Positions 1 to 12,841 of a stretch of DNA of 64,000 nucleotides are shown here, piece after piece. The notes under the pieces are model-generated. The model was given only the letters and a program-made list of their open reading frames with translations. It ran no database searches and had not been told where the DNA came from. Every line of letters begins with the position of its first letter. The stretch's first letter is position 1. A program made the position numbers and the translations under genes. The DNA is from Microthrixaceae bacterium. GTDB lineage: Bacteria; Actinomycetota; Acidimicrobiia; Acidimicrobiales; Microtrichaceae. The stretch is from positions 62,001-126,000 of the forward strand of contig JACJWI010000005.1 in assembly GCA_020637215.1 (NCBI GenBank). Direction: 5' to 3'.

Positions 1-631
1 GACCCCACCCGGCCCAGTGCGCCAGCCCGGCGGCTCGGGCCGTGGCCTCGGCGGACTGCCGGAGCTGGTCCGCGTACGGGTCGTCGGCGAGCAGCCGCTC
101 GGGCAGCGAGTGGGCGGTGAACACGACCTTGGTCCGCTCCGGCAGGGTGCTCAGCGCGTTGCGCACGGAACTGGCCTGGAACGCGATCAGCTCGTCGAGC
201 AGGTGCCAGTTCTCGACCGCGGTCACCTCGACGCCGGCCTCGACGGCTGCGGCGCGGGCGCGGTCGAGGTACTGCCCGACGCTGCCCGCCGAGAAGTGCG
301 GAGCGAGGACGACGCCGACGATGCGGTCGACCCCGACGCCGACCAGGGTGGCCACCCCGTCCTCGATGAACGGCGACGCGTGCTTCTGACCCAGGGCGGT
401 CACGAACCCGTCGGGCTCGATCGCGTCGAGGGCGGAGGCGAGGGCGTCCACCTGGGCCCGGGTGCGCTCGGCCATCGGCGACGTGCCGCCGATGGCGTCG
501 TAGCGGGTGGTCAGGTCGGTGAGCTGCTCCGGTGTCGGCGGTCGGCCGCGGCGGATGTGGGTGTAGTACTCCTCGACGCGCTCCGGCGACCCGGGCGTTC
601 CGTAGGCCATGACCAGTACGCCGGTGGTCAC
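1..631 (-). CDS. hemH: Ferrochelatase (probably coproporphyrin ferrochelatase), 3' end outside window
   Basis: Inserts iron into the porphyrin ring near the end of haem synthesis. About 210 N-terminal residues are visible. It opens with [20 protein letters not shown], the usual ferrochelatase start, and contains [27 protein letters not shown] and FTAHSLPER, the last carrying the conserved metal-binding histidine region. The GTG start at 631 shares a GTGA overlap with the hemE stop, so the two genes are translationally coupled. In Actinomycetota haem is usually made by the coproporphyrin route, so CpfC activity is more likely than classical protoporphyrin ferrochelatase; this is inferred from lineage, not sequence. 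The C-terminus lies beyond position 1. Confidence 0.93.
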   Translation of the reverse strand, partial: MTTGVLVMAYGTPGSPERVEEYYTHIRRGRPPTPEQLTDLTTRYDAIGGTSPMAERTRAQVDALASALDAIEPDGFVTALGQKHASPFIEDGVATLVGVGVDRIVGVVLAPHFSAGSVGQYLDRARAAAVEAGVEVTAVENWHLLDELIAFQASSVRNALSTLPERTKVVFTAHSLPERLLADDPYADQLRQSAEATARAAGLAHWAGWG

Positions 632-1716
632 CCTGTCGGCTCCGTCCGGTCCTGGGGTGCGGGCGCGGTCGGCCCGGAGGCGTGTACGTGGGCGACCAGG
701 CGCTCGAGCACCTCGGGGTCGGTCTCGGGCAGGACGCCGTGGCCGAGGTTGAACACGTGGGCTGCTCCGCCGCCACGGCGCAACACGTCGTCGGCCGCCG
801 GCTCGGTGGCGGCCCACCCCGCCGCGGGCAGCGCCGGGTCCAGGTTGCCCTGCAGCACCGTGCCGGCCGGGACGCGGGTGCGGGCCGCGTCCAGCGGCGT
901 GCGCCAGTCGACGCCGACCACCTCGGCTCCGGCGGCGGCCATGAGGCCCAACAGCTCGCCGGTGGTCACCCCGAAGTGGATGCGGGGCACGCCCAGCTCC
1001 CCGGCGGCGGCGAGCACCTTCGAGCTGGCCGGCAGTGCGAACCGCTCGTAGTCCGCGGGCGACAGGGCGCCGGCCCACGAGTCGAACAGCTGCACCGCGG
1101 ACGCGCCGCTGTCGACCTGGGAGCGCAGCGAGGCGATCGCCAGGTCGGCCAGGCGGTCCATCAGCTCGTGCCACAGCGCCTCGTCGGTGTGCATGAGCGC
1201 CTTGGTCGCCACGTAGGTGCGCGACGGACGGCCCTCGAGCAGGTAGCTGGCGACGGTGAACGGTGCCCCGGCGAACGCGATGAGGGGGACGGGCAGGTCC
1301 CGGACCAGGTTGCGCACGGTCTCGACCACGTACGGGGTGTCGGCCTCGGCGTCGAGCGGTCGGAGCCGGTCGAGGTCGGAGCGGTCCCGGAACGGGTGCT
1401 CCACCACCGGCCCGACCCCGGGGGCGATGTCGACGCCGAAGCCGACGGCGTGCACCGGGGTCATGATGTCGGAGTAGAGGATGGCGGCGTCGACGCCGTA
1501 GCGACGGACGGGCTGGAGGGTGATCTCGGTCGCCAGGTCCGGATCCGCGATCGCCCGCAGGATCGTGCCGGTGCCACGGATCGAGCGGTACTCGGGCAGG
1601 GACCGCCCGGCCTGGCGCATGAACCACACCGGCGTGTGCTCGGCGTGCTCACCCCGGCAGGTGCGGATGAACGCGGACCGGTCGTGCGGTCCGGGGGCTG
1701 CGGGGCTGCCTGTCAT
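628..1716 (-). CDS. hemE: Uroporphyrinogen decarboxylase
   Basis: Converts uroporphyrinogen III to coproporphyrinogen III in the cytoplasm. The 362 residues match the usual family length. The N-terminal signature [16 protein letters not shown] (about residues 30-45) is complete, with the arginines that hold the substrate propionates. Further family motifs are [47 protein letters not shown] and [14 protein letters not shown]. The ATG at 1716 is the only sensible start. It overlaps hemH downstream by 4 bp and is divergent from the TetR-like gene at 1996, so the 279-bp gap probably holds both promoters. Confidence 0.97.
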   Translation of the reverse strand: MTGSPAAPGPHDRSAFIRTCRGEHAEHTPVWFMRQAGRSLPEYRSIRGTGTILRAIADPDLATEITLQPVRRYGVDAAILYSDIMTPVHAVGFGVDIAPGVGPVVEHPFRDRSDLDRLRPLDAEADTPYVVETVRNLVRDLPVPLIAFAGAPFTVASYLLEGRPSRTYVATKALMHTDEALWHELMDRLADLAIASLRSQVDSGASAVQLFDSWAGALSPADYERFALPASSKVLAAAGELGVPRIHFGVTTGELLGLMAAAGAEVVGVDWRTPLDAARTRVPAGTVLQGNLDPALPAAGWAATEPAADDVLRRGGGAAHVFNLGHGVLPETDPEVLERLVAHVHASGPTAPAPQDRTEPTG

Positions 1717-1758
1717 CGACGCGAGTCAACCACGGCGCTCCGACCCGGAAAAAGCATT

Positions 1759-1795
1759 CGGCCAGGACGAAGTGGGGCGTACCTCGTCCTGGCCG
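1759..1795. repeat. Perfect 12-bp inverted repeat in hemE/regulator intergenic region
   Basis: CGGCCAGGACGA (1759-1770) is matched by its exact reverse complement at 1784-1795 across a 13-nt loop. It lies 43 bp upstream of the hemE start, between divergent genes, so it is not an ordinary terminator. It could be a 5' leader hairpin of hemE or a protein-binding site. No T-tract follows on either strand. Confidence 0.6.
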
Positions 1796-1897
1796 TGTCG
1801 AGCCTCTCCCTTGGGCGGGCTGACGAGAGACAGTGTCGCCGAGCGCCGCCCCTGGGGACAGGTCGAAACGGGTTCACTGAATTATGTTCCCTCTCTG

Positions 1898-1919
1898 GTA
1901 ACGAACGATCTTTCGTTAC
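1898..1919. promoter_or_regulatory. Candidate TetR-type operator palindrome
   Basis: GTAACGAA (1898-1905) and TTCGTTAC (1912-1919) form a perfect 8-bp inverted repeat with a 6-bp spacer. Its AT-rich half-sites and total length of 22 bp resemble operators of TetR-family repressors. It sits about 77 bp upstream of the GTG at 1996, in the shared region with hemE. The likely ligand is one of the two adjacent TetR-like proteins, which is an inference. Confidence 0.55.
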
Positions 1920-1995
1920 AGTGGATCCGGGTCCTCGGCACGACACCGTGGCGGGGAACGGTCATAGGGTGTGCGTGTCGCGAGGAGGGAGCGAC

Positions 1996-3306
1996 GTGGT
2001 GCCGAGTTCGGAGGAGCTGGAGGAGGGGACGCGCTCCCGGGTGCCGCGCGGCCAGGCGCAGGAACGCCTCCACGACGCGTGTGCGCGTCTGCTCGCCGGC
2101 GTCACCCTCGACGACCTCACCGCGTTCGTGACTGTGGCGCGGCTGACCCAGGAATCGGGGGTGTCGAGCGGGGCGATCTACTCGGCGGTCGACGGGGGCG
2201 TCGGCCGCAGCGCCCCTCAGCAGCTCGCCCGCGACGCCTTCCTGAGCATCTCCCACGAGGACGACGAGATGGTGCTCGACATCCTCGAGATCATCCACTC
2301 CTCCATCGAGACCGGTGCGGACCGAACTGCGACGTTCATCGAGACGATCGCCGCCCTCGCCACCGACCCCGTGGTCGAATCCGCTCGCAGCCCGGAGCGC
2401 GGCGACTACACGCACTTCTGGCTGGCGGCGGCGGTGGCGCTCAACGACCCGGAGGTCGCTGACCGGGTGGGTGCGCTGCTGCGCGGGACGGTGAGCAGCT
2501 ACGAGCGGGTGATCGGCCGCGTCCTGGAGCTGTCGGGACGGGTGCTGGTCGACGGGATCGACCTCTCCACCCTGGCTCAGATGCTGACCGCGGCCGGTGA
2601 CGGCGCCGCGATCGTCCTCCGGCTCGACCCCATGGCCGAGCCGGACCTGGTCCGGCGGATGTTCCTGGCGGTCTTCATCGCCGTGACCCGCAGCGTCGAC
2701 GACTCCGACGACCTGTTCGCCACCCGACTCGTGGGCGGGCGTAACCCGCTGTCGCTGTCGCTGTCGCAGCTCGAGGTGGTGCGCGACACGGTGCTGGCCA
2801 TCTTCGAGCGCGAGGGCTGGGCGGCGGTGACCCTGGCCCGGGTCGGCGGTCTGGCCGGCCTGTCCGAGTCCGACCTGGTCTCGGTGTATCCGACCCGTCA
2901 CCATCTCGCCGCGATCGCGTGGGACGAGGTGATGGCGGCCATCGGCCGGCGCTCGGCGGGGCGGTCGGGACGGGCCGCGGTCGACGTGCTCGGCGACCTG
3001 GTGGCCGACCTGGCCGAGGCGGCGTGCTCACGTCGCTCGCTGGTGGCATCGCTGCTGGCCGCCCGTCTCCACGACTCGACGCGTGCCGACCTCTCGGACC
3101 CGGAACCCGTCGACGACCCGGCGGTGGATCTGCTGGCGAGCGTGATCGGCGACGACGGTGGTCTGCGTCGGGTCGCAGCGCGGATCGCCGTGGACGCCCT
3201 CCTGATGGGAGCCGCCGTCTCGGAGTCGACTCCCGAGGAGATCACCGCCGTGATGACCACCGGACTGGGAGCTCTCGTCGACTCACCGGCCGGAGACGGC
3301 CGATGA
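1996..3306 (+). CDS. Double-HTH TetR-like regulator A
   Basis: A 436-residue protein carrying two TetR N-terminal-like helix-turn-helix modules in one chain. The first is at about residues 20-65 (FVTVARLTQESGVSSGAIYS), the second at about 265-305 (AVTLARVGGLAGLSESDLVS followed by VYPTRHHLAAI). The linker between them, with LSGRVLVDGIDL and RMFLAVFIAVTR, is shared with the next gene, so the two are paralogues from a tandem duplication. The GTG at 1996 is chosen because AGGAGGG lies 6 bp before it; the open frame upstream is only the reverse side of hemE. A palindrome at 1898-1919 may be its operator. The ligand is unknown. Ordinary TetR proteins are about 200 residues with one HTH, so this looks like a fused dimer or pseudo-dimer. 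Confidence 0.82.
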   Translation: MVPSSEELEEGTRSRVPRGQAQERLHDACARLLAGVTLDDLTAFVTVARLTQESGVSSGAIYSAVDGGVGRSAPQQLARDAFLSISHEDDEMVLDILEIIHSSIETGADRTATFIETIAALATDPVVESARSPERGDYTHFWLAAAVALNDPEVADRVGALLRGTVSSYERVIGRVLELSGRVLVDGIDLSTLAQMLTAAGDGAAIVLRLDPMAEPDLVRRMFLAVFIAVTRSVDDSDDLFATRLVGGRNPLSLSLSQLEVVRDTVLAIFEREGWAAVTLARVGGLAGLSESDLVSVYPTRHHLAAIAWDEVMAAIGRRSAGRSGRAAVDVLGDLVADLAEAACSRRSLVASLLAARLHDSTRADLSDPEPVDDPAVDLLASVIGDDGGLRRVAARIAVDALLMGAAVSESTPEEITAVMTTGLGALVDSPAGDGR

Positions 3307-3327
3307 CCCACACGAGGAGGCGGCCTG

Positions 3328-4716
3328 ATGGCCGATGACGAGCTGGCCGCACCCACGGGGTCGACGTCGCATTCGAGCCACACGCGGCGGGCGACGACCG
3401 AGGAGCGGTTGGTCGAGGCCGCACGGTCGTTGCTGGCGGCCTCCACGCTCGACGACCTGACCTCCTTCGTCACGGTCAAGCGGCTGACCGACGACTCGGG
3501 CCTGTCGAGCGGCGCGGTGTACTCCGCCTTCACGCCCGACGCCGGGGTCGGTGCGAGGAGTCGGAGCGCCCCCCAGGTCGCGGCCCGCCGATCCTTCTGG
3601 AACTTCGGGTCCGAGGCGATCGAGCTCGTCGACCAGCTGACCCTGCTCTTCGAGCAGGTCGTCGACGCGTCCGGCGACGACGACCTCCACATCCTCCAGT
3701 CGGTGGCCGACCTGGTGTCGGGACCGGTGGCGGCCCAGGCCCGGGCCACCACCAACGACGGGTGGAGCTACACCCATCTCTTCCTGGGGGCGGCGGTGGC
3801 GTTGAACGACCCGGAGGTGGGTGAGTTCCTGAGCGACCTGTACGCGGGCTACGAGCGTGCCTACCAGCCCAACCTCGAGATCCTGATGCGCTTGTCGGGT
3901 CGCGTGCTCGTCGACGGGATCGACCTCCACCAGTTCTCCGAGATGCTGATCAGCGCGACCGACGCCTGTGCGCTCCGGCTCCGGATCGATCCGTCGACCG
4001 ACCCGGCGATCATCAGCCGCATGTTCCTGGCGGTCTGGATCGCCATGACCCGTCACGCCGACGCCCGTGACGACCAGCTCGGGCCCCGCCTGGCCGTCCG
4101 GGGCCAGGGGCCCCTCGACGAGGGTCAGGCCGAAGCGGTCCGGGCGGCGGTGCTGCGCGTGTTCAACCGGGCGGGGTGGCCGGCGGTGACCCTGGCCAAG
4201 GTGGCGCAGCTCGCGGGGATCCCCGACGGTCGCCTGGCCGGCGTGTACCCCAGCCGCCACGACCTCGCGGTGATCGTCCGCGACGAGCTGGTGGCCGGCG
4301 TGCTGCGCCGGGACGACCAGCGGACCGCGCTCGCGCCCGGCGCCCGTCTGGAGGCGCTGGTCGAGGACCTGAGCGACACGGTCACCATGCAGCGCTCGGT
4401 GGCCGCGTCTCTCCTGATCTCCCAGCTCAACCGCGTCACCGAGTCGGGTTCGGACACAGACGACGAAGGTTCGCTGGTGATCATCGAACGGTTCGCCGAG
4501 GTGATCCGGGAGGCCGCGGCGGCGGACGGGACCATCGATCTCAGCGGGCCGACCGTTCCCCCCGCGGCGGGCGACGGGTTCCGCGTGATGGCCCGGGCGA
4601 CCCTGGAGCTCATGCTGCTTCGCGCTGCGGCCTCGACGATGCCCGGTCGGGAGCTCGCCGCACTCGTCATCGACGGCATGGAGGGGTCCGGGGTGGGTGT
4701 GATCCGGAGCGACTGA
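3328..4716 (+). CDS. Double-HTH TetR-like regulator B (paralogue of A)
   Basis: A 462-residue paralogue of the preceding gene with the same layout. The first HTH is at about residues 25-70 (FVTVKRLTDDSGLSSGAVYS), a shared middle part contains AVALNDPEVGEFL, LSGRVLVDGIDLHQF and RMFLAVWIAMTR, and a second HTH lies at about 275-315 (AVTLAKVAQLAGIPDGRLAG, then VYPSRHDLAVI). The ATG at 3328 follows GAGGAGG by 7 bp and lies 21 bp after the stop of regulator A, so both are probably one operon. The HTH recognition segments are well preserved while the rest has diverged. Target genes and ligand cannot be read from the sequence. Confidence 0.82.
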   Translation: MADDELAAPTGSTSHSSHTRRATTEERLVEAARSLLAASTLDDLTSFVTVKRLTDDSGLSSGAVYSAFTPDAGVGARSRSAPQVAARRSFWNFGSEAIELVDQLTLLFEQVVDASGDDDLHILQSVADLVSGPVAAQARATTNDGWSYTHLFLGAAVALNDPEVGEFLSDLYAGYERAYQPNLEILMRLSGRVLVDGIDLHQFSEMLISATDACALRLRIDPSTDPAIISRMFLAVWIAMTRHADARDDQLGPRLAVRGQGPLDEGQAEAVRAAVLRVFNRAGWPAVTLAKVAQLAGIPDGRLAGVYPSRHDLAVIVRDELVAGVLRRDDQRTALAPGARLEALVEDLSDTVTMQRSVAASLLISQLNRVTESGSDTDDEGSLVIIERFAEVIREAAAADGTIDLSGPTVPPAAGDGFRVMARATLELMLLRAAASTMPGRELAALVIDGMEGSGVGVIRSD

Positions 4717-4743
4717 CCTGGACGGCGGTCGCCGTGGGCCCTG

Positions 4744-4770
4744 TTGAGCCGCAGGGTCGGGGACTACACT
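4744..4770 (+). promoter_or_regulatory. Possible promoter of the HelD-like gene
   Basis: TTGAGC (4744-4749) and TACACT (4765-4770) resemble -35 and -10 boxes, with a short 15-bp spacer, 44 bp before the GTG at 4815. The gap between regulator B and the HelD-like gene is only 98 bp, so read-through from upstream is also possible. Confidence 0.3.
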
Positions 4771-4814
4771 GGCTGATTCCCCGTTTGCGGGTCGGGCCCG
4801 CGGCAGGAGCAGGT

Positions 4815-6893
4815 GTGGCGAACCATCCCGAGCTGGAAGCTGAGCAGGCCTACGTCGACCACGCGTACGACTGCCTGGAGCAGACCAAGCGGGCGGTCGA
4901 GGCCATGCGGGAGTCCGTCGAGGGGGGTCCCGGCGGGACCTTCCAGCACCGCTACGAGCGCGACGTCGTCCACGATCGGGTCGAGGCCCGCCTCCAGCAC
5001 CTCGAGCTCGGCGACCTGTCGCTCGTGTTCGGTCGGATCGACCTCGACCCGGCCGTCGACGACACGCCCGAGGACAACGACCGCTTCTACATCGGTCGTG
5101 TCGCCGTGGCCGACGCCCGTCGGGACCCGGTGGTCGTCGACTGGCGGGCGCCGGTGGCCGAGTCGTTCTACCGGGCGACCGGCCGCGACCCGATGGGTCT
5201 GCTCCGGCGGCGGCACTTCGCCAGTCGGGGTCGCACCGTGCTCGGCATCGACGACGAGCTATTCGGTTCGGCCACGGACGCCCTCGACCGAGGCGAGGTG
5301 CAGGGCTACGGCGCTTTGATCTCGGCTCTTGAGGAGTCACGGTCGGGCCGCCTGTCCGACATCGTCGCCACCATCCAGGTCGAACAGGACGTCATCATCC
5401 GCTCGGAGCTGCCCGGCGTCCTGGTCGTCCAGGGCGGTCCCGGCACCGGCAAGACGGTCGTGGCGCTGCACCGGGCCGCCTACCTGCTCTACAGCCACCG
5501 CTTCCCGCTCGAGGGTCAGGGGGTCCTGGTCGTGGGCCCCAACCGCGTGTTCCTGTCGTACATCGAGCAGGTGCTCCCCAGCCTGGGCGAGGCGGGCGTG
5601 CAGATCGCCACCCTCGGCGACCTGGTGCCCCACGTCCGCATCGGCGGCCATGACGACGAGGACACCGCCCGGGTCAAGGGCGACCTGCGGATGATCGACG
5701 TCGTCCGCCACGCGGTCCGCGACCGGCAGCGCCCGCTGCGCCGAGCCCTGCGGATCCCCTACGGCGTGCAGTGGCTGACGTTGTCGGTCGACCGTTCGGC
5801 CGAGATCGTGCACGCCGCTCGGCGGCGGTTCCGCACCCACAACGCCGGCCGCAAGCTGGTCGAGCAGCTGTTCTGGGAGGCGCTCGCGGAGTCCTCGCGG
5901 GCCGGCGACTCGGCCGAGGTGGTCAAGGAGCGGCTGCGCGGCGAGCTCGCGGTGCGCGAGGCGTTCGAGCGGATGTGGCCGGTGCTGACCCCCGCCGAGC
6001 TCCTCAACGACCTGTACGGGTCGGCGGGTCTGCTCGAGCTCGCGGCCCATCGCTTCCTCGAGCCGAACGAGTGGAAGCTCCTGTCGAGGGCCCGCGAGCC
6101 GGTCGCGGCCGAGGTCGTTTTCACCCACCACGACGTGCCGGTCCTCGACGAGGCGCTCGAGCTGCTCGGGCCCCGCCCCCGCCACCGTGACGACGACGTG
6201 GTCCGCACCTACGGCCACATCGTCGTCGACGAGGCCCAGGACCTGTCGCCGATGCAGCTGCGGGTCCTGGATCGCCGGTCGCTCAACGGCTCCATGACGA
6301 TCGTCGGCGACATCGCCCAGTCCACCGGGGCGTGGGCGCACGACGACTGGGACCAGGTGCTCGAGCACCTGCCCTCTCGTCGGCCGCCGCGCCGGGCGGA
6401 GCTCACCGTCGGCTACCGGGTGCCCGGCCCGATCATGGACCTCGCCGCCCGGGTGCTGCGCGTCGCGGCGCCGCAGCTGCAGCCGCCGACGTCGATCCGC
6501 CACACCGGCGAGGAGCCGATCGTCACGGCGTGCACGTCCGAGGACCTCAACGCCGCGATCGCGGCGGCGGTGCGGCGCGAGCTCGACGCCGTCGGGTCGG
6601 GCAACGTGGCGGTGGTGGTCCCCGGATCGTTGGTCGAGCGGGCCGACGTCGCGCTCACCGACGCCGGCATCGACCACGGACGGGCGACCCGCCAGGGCCT
6701 GGACCGTCAGGTGACGGTGGTGCCGACGTCGCTGGTGAAGGGGCTGGAGCTCGACTCGGTGATCGTGGTCGAGCCCGCCGCGATCCTGCGCGAGGAGGTG
6801 CGGGGGCCGCAGTCGCTGTACGTGGCGGTCACCCGGTCGACCAAGCGGTTGTCGATCCTGCACGCCGAGCCGCTGCCCGACGTGCTGCGCTGA
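4815..6893 (+). CDS. helD: HelD/HelR-like UvrD-superfamily ATPase (RNA polymerase recycling factor)
   Basis: A 692-residue superfamily 1 ATPase of the HelD/HelR type. These proteins bind RNA polymerase, prise nucleic acid from it and recycle stalled enzyme; actinobacterial HelR also protects polymerase from rifampicin. Visible motifs are an N-terminal coiled-coil segment (residues 1-60), VVVDWRAPVAESFYRAT typical of the family, Walker A GGPGTGKT (about 207-214), VVDEAQDLSPMQL (motif II), VPTSLVKGLELDSVIVVEP and LYVAVTRSTKRL (motif VI). The GTG at 4815 has GGCAGGAG just upstream and places the family's coiled coil at the N-terminus. It is convergent with the DtxR-type gene across a large palindrome. 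UvrD and PcrA are less likely because of the N-terminal arm. Confidence 0.87.
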   Translation: MANHPELEAEQAYVDHAYDCLEQTKRAVEAMRESVEGGPGGTFQHRYERDVVHDRVEARLQHLELGDLSLVFGRIDLDPAVDDTPEDNDRFYIGRVAVADARRDPVVVDWRAPVAESFYRATGRDPMGLLRRRHFASRGRTVLGIDDELFGSATDALDRGEVQGYGALISALEESRSGRLSDIVATIQVEQDVIIRSELPGVLVVQGGPGTGKTVVALHRAAYLLYSHRFPLEGQGVLVVGPNRVFLSYIEQVLPSLGEAGVQIATLGDLVPHVRIGGHDDEDTARVKGDLRMIDVVRHAVRDRQRPLRRALRIPYGVQWLTLSVDRSAEIVHAARRRFRTHNAGRKLVEQLFWEALAESSRAGDSAEVVKERLRGELAVREAFERMWPVLTPAELLNDLYGSAGLLELAAHRFLEPNEWKLLSRAREPVAAEVVFTHHDVPVLDEALELLGPRPRHRDDDVVRTYGHIVVDEAQDLSPMQLRVLDRRSLNGSMTIVGDIAQSTGAWAHDDWDQVLEHLPSRRPPRRAELTVGYRVPGPIMDLAARVLRVAAPQLQPPTSIRHTGEEPIVTACTSEDLNAAIAAAVRRELDAVGSGNVAVVVPGSLVERADVALTDAGIDHGRATRQGLDRQVTVVPTSLVKGLELDSVIVVEPAAILREEVRGPQSLYVAVTRSTKRLSILHAEPLPDVLR

Positions 6894-6896
6894 GCG

Positions 6897-6973
6897 CCCC
6901 TCGCTTTGTCCCGCCCCTCGCTTTGTCCCGCACAGACGTCGTGATCACGACGTCTCTGCGGGACAAAGCGGGG
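6897..6973. terminator. Long palindrome between convergent genes, with duplicated left arm
   Basis: CGCTTTGTCCCGCA (6919-6932) pairs exactly with TGCGGGACAAAGCG (6957-6970). Between them, after one C/C mismatch on each side, 6934-6955 is a perfect 22-bp palindrome, AGACGTCGTGATCACGACGT with CT. The hairpin would span about 58 bp. The 17-bp left flank CCCCTCGCTTTGTCCCG is tandemly duplicated at 6897-6913 and 6914-6930. Its place between the stops of the HelD-like and DtxR-like genes suits a bidirectional terminator, but it is larger and more perfect than needed and may be a repeated palindromic element. Confidence 0.65.
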
Positions 6974-7001
6974 TGTGGGGTGGTTCAGGGTGTGGGGTGG
7001 T

Positions 7002-7679
7002 TCAGGCGGTGACCAGGATGCGGTCGGACGCGAAGCGACCGATGCCGACGTGTCGGCCCTCGATCTCGACCGTGGCGGTCCCGTCGGGCGACAGCGCGGT
7101 CAGCCGGCCGGAGTGGCCGGGCTGCAAAGAGTTCTCCTCGAGGAACGCCAGCATCCCCGGCTCGAACTCGAGCTCCTCGGGGATGCGGCTCACGGTGAAC
7201 TCGGCGCCGATGGCGATGGCGCTGAGGGTGGTCGCGTCGGGGGCCCGGTAGTCGGCGCCGGGGATCGGGTTGCCGTGCGGGCACGTGGTCGGGTCGCCGA
7301 GCACCCGGGCCAGCGCCTCCTCGACCGGCTCCGAGATGACGTGCTCCCACTTGCCGGCCTCGGTGTGGGCGTCGGCCCACGACAGGCCGAGCACGTCGGT
7401 CAGGAAGCGTTCGGCCAGACGGTGGCGGCGCACCACCCGCTCGGCCAAGGTCTTGCCCGCGGCGGTCAGCGAGATGGTGGTGCCGACGTCGATCAGGCCC
7501 TCGCCCTCCATGCGGCGGATCATCTCCGACACAGCGGGGCGGGACACCTCCAACCTCTCGGCGATCCGGGCCTGGATCACGTCGATGTCGTCCTCGCGCA
7601 GCTCCCAGATGGCTTCGCAGTACTCCTCGAACGCGGGGTGGAACTCCTTGGAGCGGCTGCCCTTGGCGTCGGTCGGCAT
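7002..7679 (-). CDS. DtxR-family metal-dependent transcriptional regulator
   Basis: A 225-residue repressor of the DtxR/IdeR/MntR family, which senses Fe2+ or Mn2+ and controls metal uptake and storage. A winged HTH lies at about residues 15-75 (RIAERLEVSRPAVSEMIRRM). The dimerisation and metal-binding domain follows, with RRHRLAERFL, GKWEHVISEPVEEAL and CPHGNPIPG, and a C-terminal FeoA/SH3-like domain ends the protein. Compared with DtxR, the position of ligand Met10 is Glu and that of Cys102 is Gly, while His79, Glu83, Glu105 and His106 equivalents remain. The primary metal site is therefore altered and the metal cannot be assigned. Divergent from lhr with a 74-bp gap. Confidence 0.9.
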   Translation of the reverse strand: MPTDAKGSRSKEFHPAFEEYCEAIWELREDDIDVIQARIAERLEVSRPAVSEMIRRMEGEGLIDVGTTISLTAAGKTLAERVVRRHRLAERFLTDVLGLSWADAHTEAGKWEHVISEPVEEALARVLGDPTTCPHGNPIPGADYRAPDATTLSAIAIGAEFTVSRIPEELEFEPGMLAFLEENSLQPGHSGRLTALSPDGTATVEIEGRHVGIGRFASDRILVTA

Positions 7680-7753
7680 GGGCGGGATCCTACTTGCGGG
7701 TCCGGTCCCGGACCGGCCGGGTGGGTGTCGGAGGTGCTCGGTAGCGTGCGGGC

Positions 7754-12634
<4,881 letters not shown>

Positions 12635-12650
12635 CCGCGTCCGCCGCCGG

Positions 12651-12830
12651 CGATGTTGTAGCTGGCGGTCGCTGGGGTGACCTGTGGGCTACAAGTTCGG
12701 TGGGGGGCGGCGATGTTGTAGCTGGCGGTCGCTGGGGTGACCTGTGGGCTACAAGTTCGGCGGGGGACGGCGTTGTTGTAGCTGGTGGTCGCTGGGGTGG
12801 CTTGTGGGCTACAAGTTCGGCGGGGCTGAC
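12651..12830 (+). repeat. Tandem array of three 60-bp hairpin repeats (array 1)
   Basis: Three head-to-tail units start at 12651, 12711 and 12771, with a period of exactly 60 bp. The core reads TTGTAGC, then about 25 nt, then GCTACAAGTTCGG; TTGTAGC and GCTACAA can pair into a hairpin in every unit. The first two units differ from each other at only a few positions and the third at several more. The same family, in the same orientation and with the same period and copy number, occurs at 51337-51516. It lies between lhr and the next gene, both rightward. There are no unique spacers, so it is not a CRISPR array. Confidence 0.9.
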
Positions 12831-12841
12831 AGGATGGCCCG

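Noticed and set aside
682..1995. Extension of regulator A upstream through hemE on the other strand.
   Set aside because: The added sequence is antisense to hemE and compositionally unlike a protein. The GTG at 1996 with AGGAGGG before it is a better start.
12651..12830. CRISPR interpretation of the 60-bp repeat arrays.
   Set aside because: Units are contiguous, each is itself a hairpin of stem and conserved loop, and there are no unique spacers or cas genes nearby.
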